Assembly (NCBI GenBank): GCA_021845705.1 | Contig: JAJZVJ010000110.1 | Coordinates: forward strand, 1 to 7,395 | Length of the DNA: 7,395 bases | Direction of reading: 5' to 3' | Source: a bacterium | GTDB lineage: Bacteria; Elusimicrobiota; Elusimicrobia; Elusimicrobiales; UBA9959 | Shown: piece after piece, positions 1-6,670 of the stretch | Layout: the number at the start of each line of letters is the position of its first letter | Numbering within the stretch: position 1 is the first letter of the stretch | The notes under the pieces: model-generated | Told to the model about the DNA's origin: nothing | Databases searched by the model: none | Seen by the model: only the letters and a program-made list of their open reading frames with translations | Position numbers and translations under genes: made by a program

Positions 1-1
1 C

Positions 2-2224
2 AACTTCGGCCCCACGCTGTTCTCCTGGCTGGAGAAAGAATATCCTTTTTATTACGCTAAAATAGTCTCGGCGGGCAGGGAATCCAGGCAACTGACCGGC
101 CATTCAAACGCCATTGCCCAGGCGTACAATCATATGATAATGCCGCTTGCCTCGTTCCAGGACCAGCTTACGCAGGCCCTGTGGGGCATCAGGGATTTCG
201 AGCACCGCTTCGGGTTCAAACCCGAAGCCATGTGGCTGCCGGAAACCGCCGCCAGCGACAACACGCTCCGCCTCCTGGTGGACCTGGGGATGAAATACGT
301 GATACTTTCCCCCTACCAGGCCGGGCAGATCAGGCCGCGCGGGGAGCAGGAATGGGAAAACGCTTCTTCCGGGAATTTCGATACCACCCGGCCCTACGAA
401 TGGCGCGACTCCCTGCCCGACGGCACCCCGCATAAAGGCCGGAGCCTGGCCGTTTTTTTCTACGACGGGCCGCTCTCTAAAGCCGCCGCTTTCGACGGGC
501 TGGCAAAAGACTCCGCCTCGCTGGCGGACAGGGTCGAGGCCTCCTACCGCAGGAACGCGGGCGGGCCGCAGCTTGTGACCATGGCGGTGGACGGCGAGAC
601 TTTCGGCCACCACCACAAGTTCGGCGACATGACCCTGGCACACGCCTTCCGCCACGAGCTGAAAAGCCGCGGGATAGAGACCGTGAATCTGGGCTGGTAC
701 CTGGAGAAGAACCCGCCCAGGCACGAAGTCAGGCTCAAGACCGGCCCCGACGGCGAAGGCACCGCCTGGAGCTGCGCCCACGGCGTGCGGCGCTGGAAGG
801 GCGGCTGCGACTGCGGGGGCGAAGGCAGCTTCAGCCTTAACTGGCGCCTGCCTTTCAGGGCCGCCCTCAACAGCCTGCGCGACGCGGCTTCCGACATCTT
901 CAACGCCGAGGGCTCCAAATTCTTCCGCGCCCCCTGGGAGGCCCGGAACGCCTACGCCGGCCTCCTCCTTGACCGCTCTCCGGAAGCGGAGGCGGCGTTC
1001 TTCGCCGGCTGTTCCGGGCGGGAGCTTACCAGGTCGGAAAAAAGGCGCGCGCTGGACCTGCTGGAAATGCAGAAGCACGCCATGTACATGTTCACCAGCT
1101 GCGGCTGGTTCTTCGCCGATATTTCGCGCATAGAGGCGCTGCAGAACCTGCGCTACGCGGCCCGCGCCGCCGAGGCCATGCGCCACCTCGGTTTCGAGAA
1201 CGCGGACAGGACCTTTCTTTCCCTGCTGGAGATGGCCCATTCCAACTACCCGGAAGCCGAAAGCGGCCTGAAGCTCTACCAGAGGATAGTCGCGGAAAAT
1301 TCCATGGCCAGGCAGAAGTCCGGAGCGCTCGGTATCGCCGAGTCCATGCTGGGGGCCGAGGAGAACTGCGCCGACAGCGCCGCGCTGCGGACCGAAGAGC
1401 GGATGAACAGGGACGGCGTGCTTTTCACGCGCGGCACGATCATGGCGCCGGGGCCCGACGGCCCCTCGCCGCTGGTTTTCTGCTACCTGAGGCGCGGCGA
1501 AGAGTTCCCGCTCATGTATTTTCCCCGGCACGGCGGCGAAGCGCGGCTCAAGGAGATCTTTTCGCTTGGCGAAGCCGCCGCGATACAGGCGGCGCTCGAT
1601 AAAGAGCCGGGCCTCGCCCGCATAACCTTTGAGGATTTTTCCTGGGAAGAAAGGACCCTCTACGCCTGGATGCTCGCCGACGCCGCAAGGCACAGCCACT
1701 CCGCCGCTATCTTCAAGATACTGGAGGATTATCTTTACCTGCTGGCCCGCCTCCCCGGCAAAGCGCTGTCCTCCTGGGCCCCGCTCCGCTCGCAGGCCGC
1801 CGCTTACGCGAGGCAGGCCGCGGAAATAGTTTTCAGCCGCGCTCTGGGCTCCTGTTCCACGGCGGAAATACGCAAGCTCACCGAACTGGCCGCCCGGATG
1901 AAGGAAGCCGGACTGGAATCCGGCTTCAATCCCCCGCCCGAAGCCTCCGCCGCGCTGGCCGCCAAGGCCTGCGACCCCGCGCTGGCCTCTCCTTCCGCCG
2001 CGACGCTCGAGCCGCTGCTGGACCTGCTTAAGGCCGCGCGGGACCTCGGCGCGCAGGACCTGCTTTTCCACATCCAGAACCGCCTTATGGACCTTTTCAG
2101 CGCGGCCGGGGAAGGCGGCCTCCCGCCGGAAACGGCGGGGACAGTGCTCAAGCTGTATTCCCTGTCGGGGCTGATCATAGAACGCTTCAACAGCAGGATA
2201 GAGGAAATGTCGGGCAAGAAATAA
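2..2224 (+). CDS. GH57 glycoside hydrolase with DUF3536 C-terminal region (5' partial)
   Basis: The frame is open from the first bases (NFGPTLFSWLEKEYP...) to TAA at 2222-2224, giving 740 visible residues. An internal ATG at 134 is not the start, because the conserved GH57 sequence is already under way upstream of it. Relatives begin with a HGHFYQPPREN-like motif, so roughly 70 residues, including motif 1, are probably missing. Visible GH57 motifs are GHSNAIAQAYNHMI, then WLPETA with the presumed nucleophile Glu81 (codon 242-244), then VDGETFGHHH with the presumed acid/base Asp197 (codon 590-592). A Cys/His cluster follows (C258, H260, C269, C271), then the DUF3536-type segment MYMFTSCGWFF (361-371) and a long, probably helical C-terminal half. 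The family acts on alpha-glucans by a retaining mechanism, but the substrate of DUF3536 members is not established. It converges on the DUF4912/branching-enzyme operon, which supports a role in glycogen-like polymer turnover. No signal peptide can be judged. The family call is firm; the activity is not. Confidence 0.93.
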   Translation, partial: NFGPTLFSWLEKEYPFYYAKIVSAGRESRQLTGHSNAIAQAYNHMIMPLASFQDQLTQALWGIRDFEHRFGFKPEAMWLPETAASDNTLRLLVDLGMKYVILSPYQAGQIRPRGEQEWENASSGNFDTTRPYEWRDSLPDGTPHKGRSLAVFFYDGPLSKAAAFDGLAKDSASLADRVEASYRRNAGGPQLVTMAVDGETFGHHHKFGDMTLAHAFRHELKSRGIETVNLGWYLEKNPPRHEVRLKTGPDGEGTAWSCAHGVRRWKGGCDCGGEGSFSLNWRLPFRAALNSLRDAASDIFNAEGSKFFRAPWEARNAYAGLLLDRSPEAEAAFFAGCSGRELTRSEKRRALDLLEMQKHAMYMFTSCGWFFADISRIEALQNLRYAARAAEAMRHLGFENADRTFLSLLEMAHSNYPEAESGLKLYQRIVAENSMARQKSGALGIAESMLGAEENCADSAALRTEERMNRDGVLFTRGTIMAPGPDGPSPLVFCYLRRGEEFPLMYFPRHGGEARLKEIFSLGEAAAIQAALDKEPGLARITFEDFSWEERTLYAWMLADAARHSHSAAIFKILEDYLYLLARLPGKALSSWAPLRSQAAAYARQAAEIVFSRALGSCSTAEIRKLTELAARMKEAGLESGFNPPPEASAALAAKACDPALASPSAATLEPLLDLLKAARDLGAQDLLFHIQNRLMDLFSAAGEGGLPPETAGTVLKLYSLSGLIIERFNSRIEEMSGKK

Positions 2225-2242
2225 GACCTGGAATCTCAGGTC
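2225..2242 (+). other. Perfect 6-bp hairpin directly after the GH57 stop codon
   Basis: GACCTG (2225-2230) and CAGGTC (2237-2242) are perfect inverted repeats around a 6-nt loop, starting at the first base after the TAA. A run of seven G follows instead of a T-tract, so this is not a terminator by itself. It could protect the mRNA 3' end or be chance. The real terminator lies 26 bases downstream. Confidence 0.35.
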
Positions 2243-2267
2243 GGGGGGGTCCGGGAACCGATATAAC

Positions 2268-2299
2268 AAAAAACCGCGCCTTACGGGCCGCGGTTTTTT
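2268..2299. terminator. Bidirectional Rho-independent terminator between convergent genes
   Basis: AAAAAACCGCG (2268-2278) and CGCGGTTTTTT (2289-2299) form a perfect 11-bp inverted repeat around a 10-nt loop. Two more C-G pairs can form inside it with one bulged C (2288). The GC core is flanked by A6 on the left and T6 on the right, so a U-tract follows the stem on either strand. It lies 43 bases past the plus-strand GH57 stop and 17 bases past the minus-strand branching-enzyme stop, and should serve both genes. Confidence 0.92.
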
Positions 2300-2315
2300 A
2301 TTGGCGGGGCGGAGC

Positions 2316-3935
2316 TCAGCCTTTGGCGGCTTTCTCCGCTTCTTCCGTGGAGAAGACCCTGTAGTTCAGTTCGGGGAAGATATTGTCGCGCCACTCTATA
2401 TCCTTAAGGTACCCCTCCTCCAGCCGGTTGCCCATGATCTGCTCATAGAGGCCGTTGAAGCGGTGCGTATGCGCCACGAAACGCTTTGTGGAATAGGTCT
2501 TTGCCGTGCCTACGGTCATAAGGAAGGCCCAATCGGAGGACATCCCCAGCACTACCTCGCGCGCGCACTGGTCAAGCGCGCGCTTAAGGGCGCCTTCGGC
2601 CGACGGGAACTTGTTGGCGAGCTCCACCATGCGCTCCACCTGCTTGTGAAGGTGCCGGTACATCCAGTCGTTCGTGCCGTTAAGCCAGACCTCGTTGTAG
2701 CCCTTGTCGCCCCAGGTCGACATGGAAGGCTGCACCACCTGGTTATCCGGGTGGATCCCCAGGTATTCGCTCGGGGTCACCATCTTAATGGTTTTCTGGT
2801 CGTGGTGGATCTTCTTGAAAAGGAATTCAAGGAAGTCCGTGCCTTCGTACCACCAGTGGCCGTAAAGCTCGGCGTCGTACATGGACACCACCACCGGCTT
2901 TCTCCCGAGGAAACCGTTGAGGTGTTCTATCTGCCGTTCGCGGTTGAACATGAAGTTCCCGGCGTGGCTGGCGGCCATTTCGCGGGCTTCGGCCGGGTTA
3001 TAGGGCGCCTTCTCGTTAAGGCCCACCTTGCCCGTTATCTTGCAGTACTTCATGCCTATGTTCCGGCGCACGCCGTCCTGGTGCAGGTAGGGCTTCACGT
3101 ATTCGTATTCCAGGTCGTAGCCCAGGTCGCGGTAAAATTCCCGGTAGCGGTGGTCCCCGGGATAGCCGGTCTCGGCGCTCCAGACCTGCTGGGCGCTTTC
3201 CATGTCGCGGCCGAACGCGGCCACGCCCGAAGGGCAGTACACCGGCGCGTACACGCCGTAGCGGGGGCGCGGGCTGCCGTAAATGATGCCGTGAGTCTCC
3301 AGGAAAAAATAGCGGATGCCCTGCGCTTTAAGAAAAACGTCGTCGCCCGGGTTATAGGCGCACTCGGCGAGCCAGATGCCCCGGGGCCCGCGGCCGAAAT
3401 GTTTCCTGTAATCGTCGGCCGCCAGTTTTATCTGGGCGTGCACGGCCTCCTTCCTCAGCTCCAGCGGCAGGAAGCCGTGGGTGGCGCCGCAGGTTATTAT
3501 CTCCAGTTTTCCCATGTCCTGGAATTTTTTGAAACCGTCGAGCACCCTGCCGTGGTAATAGTCCTCGTATAGCTCGCGGATGCGGCGGAACTTGGTCTCG
3601 TACATCTTCGCCACGTCGTAGAAGGCGGTATTGCGGGTGCGGACCACTTCTTTTTCCGCCAGTTCCAGCCGCAGGCTGTAGTAGCGGCGGAAGCGCTCGC
3701 GCAGCAGTTCGTCCGCCATCATGTTGCAGAGCGGCGGGGTAATGGACATGGTCACGCGGAAATCCGTGCCCTCCGCGGCCAGGCGTTCGTAGACGTCGAG
3801 CAGCGGGATGTAGGTCTCGCACATCGCCTCGAAGAACCAGTCCTCCTCCAGGAAATCGTCGTGTTCCGGGTGGCGGATAAAAGGCAAGTGCGCGTGAAGA
3901 ACTAAAGCGAGGTAGCCTTTTTCTTTATTTGGCAT
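2316..3935 (-). CDS. GH57-type 1,4-alpha-glucan branching enzyme
   Basis: This cytoplasmic enzyme makes alpha-1,6 branches in glycogen-like alpha-glucan by cutting an alpha-1,4 chain and transferring it. The 539-residue protein has all five GH57 motifs: HAHLPF (14-19), GATHGFLP (150-157), WLAECAY (188-194) with the nucleophile Glu191, YDAELYGHWW (353-362) with the acid/base Asp354, and SSDWAF (466-471). The C-terminal part (about 420-530) is the helical DUF1957-type domain typical of this group. Length is close to the Thermus enzyme (about 520 aa); the extra helix-hairpin-helix tail of the Thermococcus enzyme is absent. In those two enzymes a tyrosine on a flexible loop is important for branching; Tyr233 in the loop at about 226-243 is the likely equivalent here. 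The start ATG (3935-3933) lies inside the end of the DUF4912 gene, with an 11-nt overlap and only a weak Shine-Dalgarno, so translational coupling is likely. No signal peptide. It ends at the bidirectional terminator. GlgB (GH13) is the unrelated isofunctional enzyme. Confidence 0.93.
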   Translation of the reverse strand: MPNKEKGYLALVLHAHLPFIRHPEHDDFLEEDWFFEAMCETYIPLLDVYERLAAEGTDFRVTMSITPPLCNMMADELLRERFRRYYSLRLELAEKEVVRTRNTAFYDVAKMYETKFRRIRELYEDYYHGRVLDGFKKFQDMGKLEIITCGATHGFLPLELRKEAVHAQIKLAADDYRKHFGRGPRGIWLAECAYNPGDDVFLKAQGIRYFFLETHGIIYGSPRPRYGVYAPVYCPSGVAAFGRDMESAQQVWSAETGYPGDHRYREFYRDLGYDLEYEYVKPYLHQDGVRRNIGMKYCKITGKVGLNEKAPYNPAEAREMAASHAGNFMFNRERQIEHLNGFLGRKPVVVSMYDAELYGHWWYEGTDFLEFLFKKIHHDQKTIKMVTPSEYLGIHPDNQVVQPSMSTWGDKGYNEVWLNGTNDWMYRHLHKQVERMVELANKFPSAEGALKRALDQCAREVVLGMSSDWAFLMTVGTAKTYSTKRFVAHTHRFNGLYEQIMGNRLEEGYLKDIEWRDNIFPELNYRVFSTEEAEKAAKG

Positions 3936-4797
3936 TGGTTGTTGTGGCCCTGGTGACTTTTATAGCTATCTCCCGGGACTCGGTCTCGTCCTTGGAGAGG
4001 GCCTTAACGGGCAGGTCCGCTACGCCGTCCGGCAGGGCGAAGCGCATAGAGAAGGTTCCGTCGGGGTTCAGGTTCACCTTGCGCCCGGAAACGGTAACGA
4101 AAGCGTCCGGCTCGGTGGCCCCGTAAAGTATAAGCTCGCAGTCCGCGACCAGCCAGAACTGCCTGGGCTGCGCGGGCTTCTGGAGCGACTGAGAGGACAT
4201 GGAACTGACGCCCCAGGAGGAGGCGCGCGAGAAAACGGCGCGCAGCATCTCCCAGCGCTGGGCCAGGGACTTGGCCACTTCTCCGGAGCCCTTGCCTATG
4301 TACTCCACCCCGGAAAGCTGCAGCAGTTTGTCGAAATCTTCCGTGACCGCCATCCATTTCTCGTCCGTCACGTCCGAAACGCGGCCGGCGGGCAGGTTAA
4401 CGGTGTTGGTCTTCACCAGGCCGACGAAGGAACCGTCGGGCAGGGCAAGTCCGACCTCGCAGCAGTAGGCGCGGCCGGCTTCCTGAACGTTAATATACCA
4501 GCTTTTGGCCTCCAGCATGACGGGGATATCGAAATACCTGCCTCCGGAATCGCCGTCGTGGCCCGGGGAGACGTCATAAACCCTTATAACCGGCCTGCCT
4601 TTCTTGAAAACGTCCTCGCCGTGCCGGCTGCGCACGTTCTTCATAGAATTATCGGTTATTTCCCAGTAGATGAACATCCAGTTGGGATCGCGGGGCAGCA
4701 GGGCCGCCTCGGTGGTTCCGTAGCCTTCCGGCAGAGCTTTATGCTCCGCTTCCGGCCCGGTGTTGCCTTTTTTTATCTGCCCTGACGAAGTCATCAT
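3925..4797 (-). CDS. DUF4912 domain-containing protein, probable partner of the branching enzyme
   Basis: The protein has 290 residues and no signal peptide or membrane segment. Residues 1-22 look disordered. The DUF4912 core spans about 25-165: YGTTEAALLPRDPNWMFIYW (26-45), a central strand-rich part including SWYINVQEAGRAYCCEVG (99-116), and SDVTDEKWMAV (141-151). A Ser/Gln/Pro-rich linker (about 190-212) follows, then a compact beta-rich C-terminal domain (about 213-285) containing ELILYGATEPDAFVTVSG and PDGTFSMRFALPDG, which looks Ig-like. The biochemical function of DUF4912 is not known to me. The gene is first in a two-gene operon and overlaps the GH57 branching enzyme by 11 nt, so a role in binding or handling alpha-glucan is a reasonable inference. 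Two tandem ATGs (4797, 4794) are possible starts; the Shine-Dalgarno at 4801-4808 leaves 3 nt to the first and 6 nt to the second, so the second may be preferred. The predicted promoter lies about 100 bases upstream. Confidence 0.88.
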   Translation of the reverse strand: MMTSSGQIKKGNTGPEAEHKALPEGYGTTEAALLPRDPNWMFIYWEITDNSMKNVRSRHGEDVFKKGRPVIRVYDVSPGHDGDSGGRYFDIPVMLEAKSWYINVQEAGRAYCCEVGLALPDGSFVGLVKTNTVNLPAGRVSDVTDEKWMAVTEDFDKLLQLSGVEYIGKGSGEVAKSLAQRWEMLRAVFSRASSWGVSSMSSQSLQKPAQPRQFWLVADCELILYGATEPDAFVTVSGRKVNLNPDGTFSMRFALPDGVADLPVKALSKDETESREIAIKVTRATTTNAK

Positions 4798-4800
4798 TTT

Positions 4801-4808
4801 CCCCTTCC
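4801..4808 (-). promoter_or_regulatory. Strong ribosome binding site of the DUF4912 gene
   Basis: On the minus strand the sequence reads GGAAGGGGAAAATGATG. The purine-rich GGAAGGGG is a good anti-16S match. Its spacing of 3 nt to the first ATG and 6 nt to the second favours translation from the second (4794-4792), which would shorten the protein by one residue. Confidence 0.7.
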
Positions 4809-4821
4809 GGATATATAATGC

Positions 4822-4850
4822 TGTCCGTGTCCGCGCAGGCGTGTCCGTGT
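4822..4850. repeat. 9-bp direct repeat in the DUF4912 leader
   Basis: TGTCCGTGT occurs at 4822-4830 and again at 4842-4850, exactly 20 bp apart start to start, close to two helical turns. Read on the minus strand these are two ACACGGACA units between the predicted promoter and the ribosome binding site. A regulator site or an RNA element is possible; chance is not excluded for a 9-mer. Confidence 0.5.
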
Positions 4851-4892
4851 GCTGAAATTAGATTTGACCGCCCTCCCCCTGCTCTACCCGAA

Positions 4893-4921
4893 ATTATACA
4901 ACATCAGCGGGCAGAATAAAA
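4893..4921 (-). promoter_or_regulatory. Candidate promoter for the DUF4912-branching enzyme operon
   Basis: The minus strand has a consensus -10 box TATAAT (4898-4893). At 17-bp spacing the -35 region is TTTTAT (4921-4916), a poor match; a better-looking TTGCGA (4927-4922) is too far, at 23 bp. The start point would fall near 4886, giving a leader of about 90 nt that includes the ACACGGACA direct repeats. The AT-rich setting within GC-rich DNA supports a promoter here, but the weak -35 keeps confidence modest. Confidence 0.4.
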
Positions 4922-4946
4922 TCGCAAAACTCGCACAAACACCATG

Positions 4947-4974
4947 CCTTGTATTGATTTTTAGCAACACAAGG
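4947..4974 (-). terminator. Hairpin after the ABC ATPase gene, possible weak terminator
   Basis: On the minus strand CCTTGTGTTG (4974-4965) can pair with CAATACAAGG (4956-4947), ten pairs including one G-U, around an 8-nt loop. It begins 14 bases past the ATPase stop codon, where an operon end is expected. No U-tract follows on the minus strand, so it may stabilise the mRNA end or be a Rho-associated structure rather than an intrinsic terminator. Confidence 0.4.
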
Positions 4975-4988
4975 CGCGCGCCGCGGCC

Positions 4989-5732
4989 TTATTTCGGCAG
5001 GAGCGGCGAATTTTCGGGCACCCCGTAGGCCGCGGCCAGCCGCGCCGGGGCAAGCGTTTGCGCCGCCGGCCCGAAAGAGTATTCGCCGCCGCCGCTGAAA
5101 AGAAGCGCCTTGTCGCAGCCCAGCCCGGCCAGAGCCGGTTCATGCAGCACGGCCGCTACCGCCAGGCCCCGCCCCGCCAGCCGCGCCAGCAGCGCCATCA
5201 GCCCGGACTTATATTTCAGGTCCAGGTGCGAAGTCGGTTCATCCAGCAGCAGCAGCCTGGCCTCCTGCGCCAGGGCCTGCGCAATAAAGACCAGCTGCCG
5301 CTCTCCGGTCGAGAGCGTATTTATAGACCTGTCCGCAAGGGCCTTTATCCCTGTTTCTTCAATGGCAAGTCCGGCCGCGGCGGCGTCTTCGGCCGAATAA
5401 CCGTGCCAGAAACCCGCCCTGGCCGTACGGCCCAGCAGCACCATCTCGCGGACGGAAAAGTCATAAGGGGTCGCCGTCTCGCTGGCCACATAAGCCGCCA
5501 GGCGCGCCAGCTTTTCCGGCTTTATCGAAGACACCTCTTCCCCGGCCAGCCGCACCGACCCGGAGGAACTTTTCATAAAGCCGGTCAGCAGTCTTAAAAG
5601 AGTGGATTTACCGGAACCGTTAGGCCCGAGGACGCACATAAAATCGCCGGGCCGCAGTTCCAGCGAGAGGTCCTTTATAAGAGGTTCAGGCCCGTAAGAA
5701 AAAGTCAGACCTGAGACCTTAAGCGAGGGCAT
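4989..5732 (-). CDS. ABC transporter ATP-binding protein, FecE/BtuD-type
   Basis: This 247-residue ATPase should power import through the adjacent FecCD permease from the cytoplasmic face of the inner membrane. Visible motifs are Walker A GPNGSGKST (36-44), signature LSTGERQLV (140-148), Walker B LLLLDEP (160-166), D-loop SHLD (168-171) and the switch His197 (LHEP). Two are unusual. Where relatives have YVPQ, the Q-loop reads YVAS (81-84), so Ser84 replaces the glutamine and Glu85 follows. The signature has Thr where LSGGE has Gly. From memory, some Bacteroidetes-type iron/corrinoid ATPases show similar paired changes (V-x-TE and LSDGE), so this may be a natural subfamily rather than a dead enzyme. 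The start ATG at 5732 shares one base with the permease stop (TGATG), and GAGGGGG lies 8 nt upstream. The reading frame stays open further upstream, to about 6329, but that stretch is only a shadow of the permease gene. Confidence 0.93.
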   Translation of the reverse strand: MPSLKVSGLTFSYGPEPLIKDLSLELRPGDFMCVLGPNGSGKSTLLRLLTGFMKSSSGSVRLAGEEVSSIKPEKLARLAAYVASETATPYDFSVREMVLLGRTARAGFWHGYSAEDAAAAGLAIEETGIKALADRSINTLSTGERQLVFIAQALAQEARLLLLDEPTSHLDLKYKSGLMALLARLAGRGLAVAAVLHEPALAGLGCDKALLFSGGGEYSFGPAAQTLAPARLAAAYGVPENSPLLPK

Positions 5733-6670
5733 CAGTTTTTCCCCCTCGAGTTCTTCCAGAGCAGCCACATGAAGAAAGGCGCCCCGGCGAGAGCCATGAC
5801 CACCCCGGCGGGGACTTCGGACGGCGGGAACAGGGAGCGTCCGGCCGCGTCCGCCGCGGTAAGCATGGCGGCGCCGCCCAGCGCGGCGGCCGGGACAAGC
5901 AGGCGCGCGGAGGGCCCCGTTAAGCGCCGCACCAGGTGCGGTACCATCAGCCCCACAAAACCTATAGTCCCGCCGATCGCCACCGCGGCCGAGGTGGAAG
6001 CGCAGGCGAAGACGAAGAAAAGTATCCGTTCGCGCTCCGGGCTTATGCCTAGGTGATACGCGTTCTCGGCGCCCAGCGACATCGCGTCCAGCGCGCGCCA
6101 GCGCGCCATGGCGGCCGCGCCGGCGGCCGCTATAATAAGCGAAGAAACCATAAGCACGCCGGGCTCTACGGTATACAGGCCCCCCATCACGAAATAGAAC
6201 AGGGAGAAGGAGCGCTCCCGCGAAGAGGTGAGGGTGAGCATCACCAGCGCCGAAAGGAACGCGCTCACGGCCACTCCGGCCAGCACAAGGGCGCCGTCGG
6301 ACAGGCGCCCCGCCAGCCGCGCGAGCCAATAGGAAAGGAAAGTAGCGCCGAAAGCGCCGGCGAACACCGCGAGGAAAAAGACCGGCGAGGTCCTCTCTAT
6401 GCCGGCCAGGAAACAGAAGACCGCGGCCGCGGTAGCGCCCGAGGAGGTTCCGAGTATATAAGGGTCGCTCAGCGGGTTCTTCAGCACGCCCTGGAACAGC
6501 GCGCCCGCGAGCCCGAGCCCGGCCCCTACCGCGAGCGCGGCCAGCGTGCGGGGAAGCCGCAGGTTAAGGATAACGTCGGTGTTGGACCAGCCGGCGGGGC
6601 CGGCCGCGAGCGAGAACAGGCAGGCCGCGGCCAGCGCCGCCAACAGCAGAAGCGCCTTATTTTTCCCCAT
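5732..6670 (-). CDS. FecCD-family ABC transporter permease (BtuC-like)
   Basis: This integral inner-membrane protein of 312 residues forms the translocation channel, as a homodimer in known relatives, for corrinoids or metal chelates. Family motifs visible are RLPRTLAA (38-45), LFQGVLKNPLSDPYILGTSS (58-77), GTIGFVGLMVPHLVRR (234-249, the cytoplasmic region that contacts the ATPase) and the C-terminal PPSEVPAGVVMALAGAPFF (282-300). Hydrophobic segments fall at about 6-23, 42-62, 73-90, 97-119, 127-148, 170-189, 215-245, 257-275 and 286-305, compatible with the usual ten-helix fold. It is slightly short for the family (usually 320-350 aa) because the loop after the first helix is brief. The start ATG (6670-6668) lies inside the end of the binding-protein gene with a 14-nt overlap; its Shine-Dalgarno is weak, so coupling is likely. 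The 3' end overlaps the ATPase start by one base. Substrate cannot be read from this subunit. Confidence 0.93.
   Translation of the reverse strand: MGKNKALLLLAALAAACLFSLAAGPAGWSNTDVILNLRLPRTLAALAVGAGLGLAGALFQGVLKNPLSDPYILGTSSGATAAAVFCFLAGIERTSPVFFLAVFAGAFGATFLSYWLARLAGRLSDGALVLAGVAVSAFLSALVMLTLTSSRERSFSLFYFVMGGLYTVEPGVLMVSSLIIAAAGAAAMARWRALDAMSLGAENAYHLGISPERERILFFVFACASTSAAVAIGGTIGFVGLMVPHLVRRLTGPSARLLVPAAALGGAAMLTAADAAGRSLFPPSEVPAGVVMALAGAPFFMWLLWKNSRGKN
5741..5747 (-). promoter_or_regulatory. Ribosome binding site of the ATPase gene, inside the permease gene
   Basis: GAGGGGG on the minus strand stands 8 nt before the ATG at 5732, within the last codons of the permease gene. It supports this ATG over any upstream start in the same open frame, and together with the TGATG junction it points to coupled translation. 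Confidence 0.7.

Noticed and set aside
104..2269. A 721-codon open frame on the minus strand antisense to the whole GH57-DUF3536 gene.
   Set aside because: Its product is rich in Gly, Arg, Ala and Pro without any recognisable motif, and the opposite strand encodes a clear GH57 enzyme with catalytic motifs. Long antisense frames are expected in GC-rich coding DNA.
2225..2300. A small gene or RNA gene in the convergent spacer.
   Set aside because: The 91-bp spacer is fully explained by a short hairpin, a G-run and the bidirectional terminator.
2301..3572. A 423-codon plus-strand frame across the branching-enzyme gene.
   Set aside because: It begins at the shared terminator and runs antisense to a gene with all five GH57 motifs; its product (His-, Val- and Ala-rich) matches no family I know.
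4814..4819. A TATAAT box on the plus strand.
   Set aside because: It has no matching -35 box and points toward genes that all lie on the opposite strand.
5733..6329. An N-terminal extension of about 200 residues on the ABC ATPase, from an upstream ATG in the same frame.
   Set aside because: This stretch overlaps the permease gene, is Arg/Gly-rich without motifs, and the ATG at 5732 has a good Shine-Dalgarno and starts the protein where the ABC fold begins.
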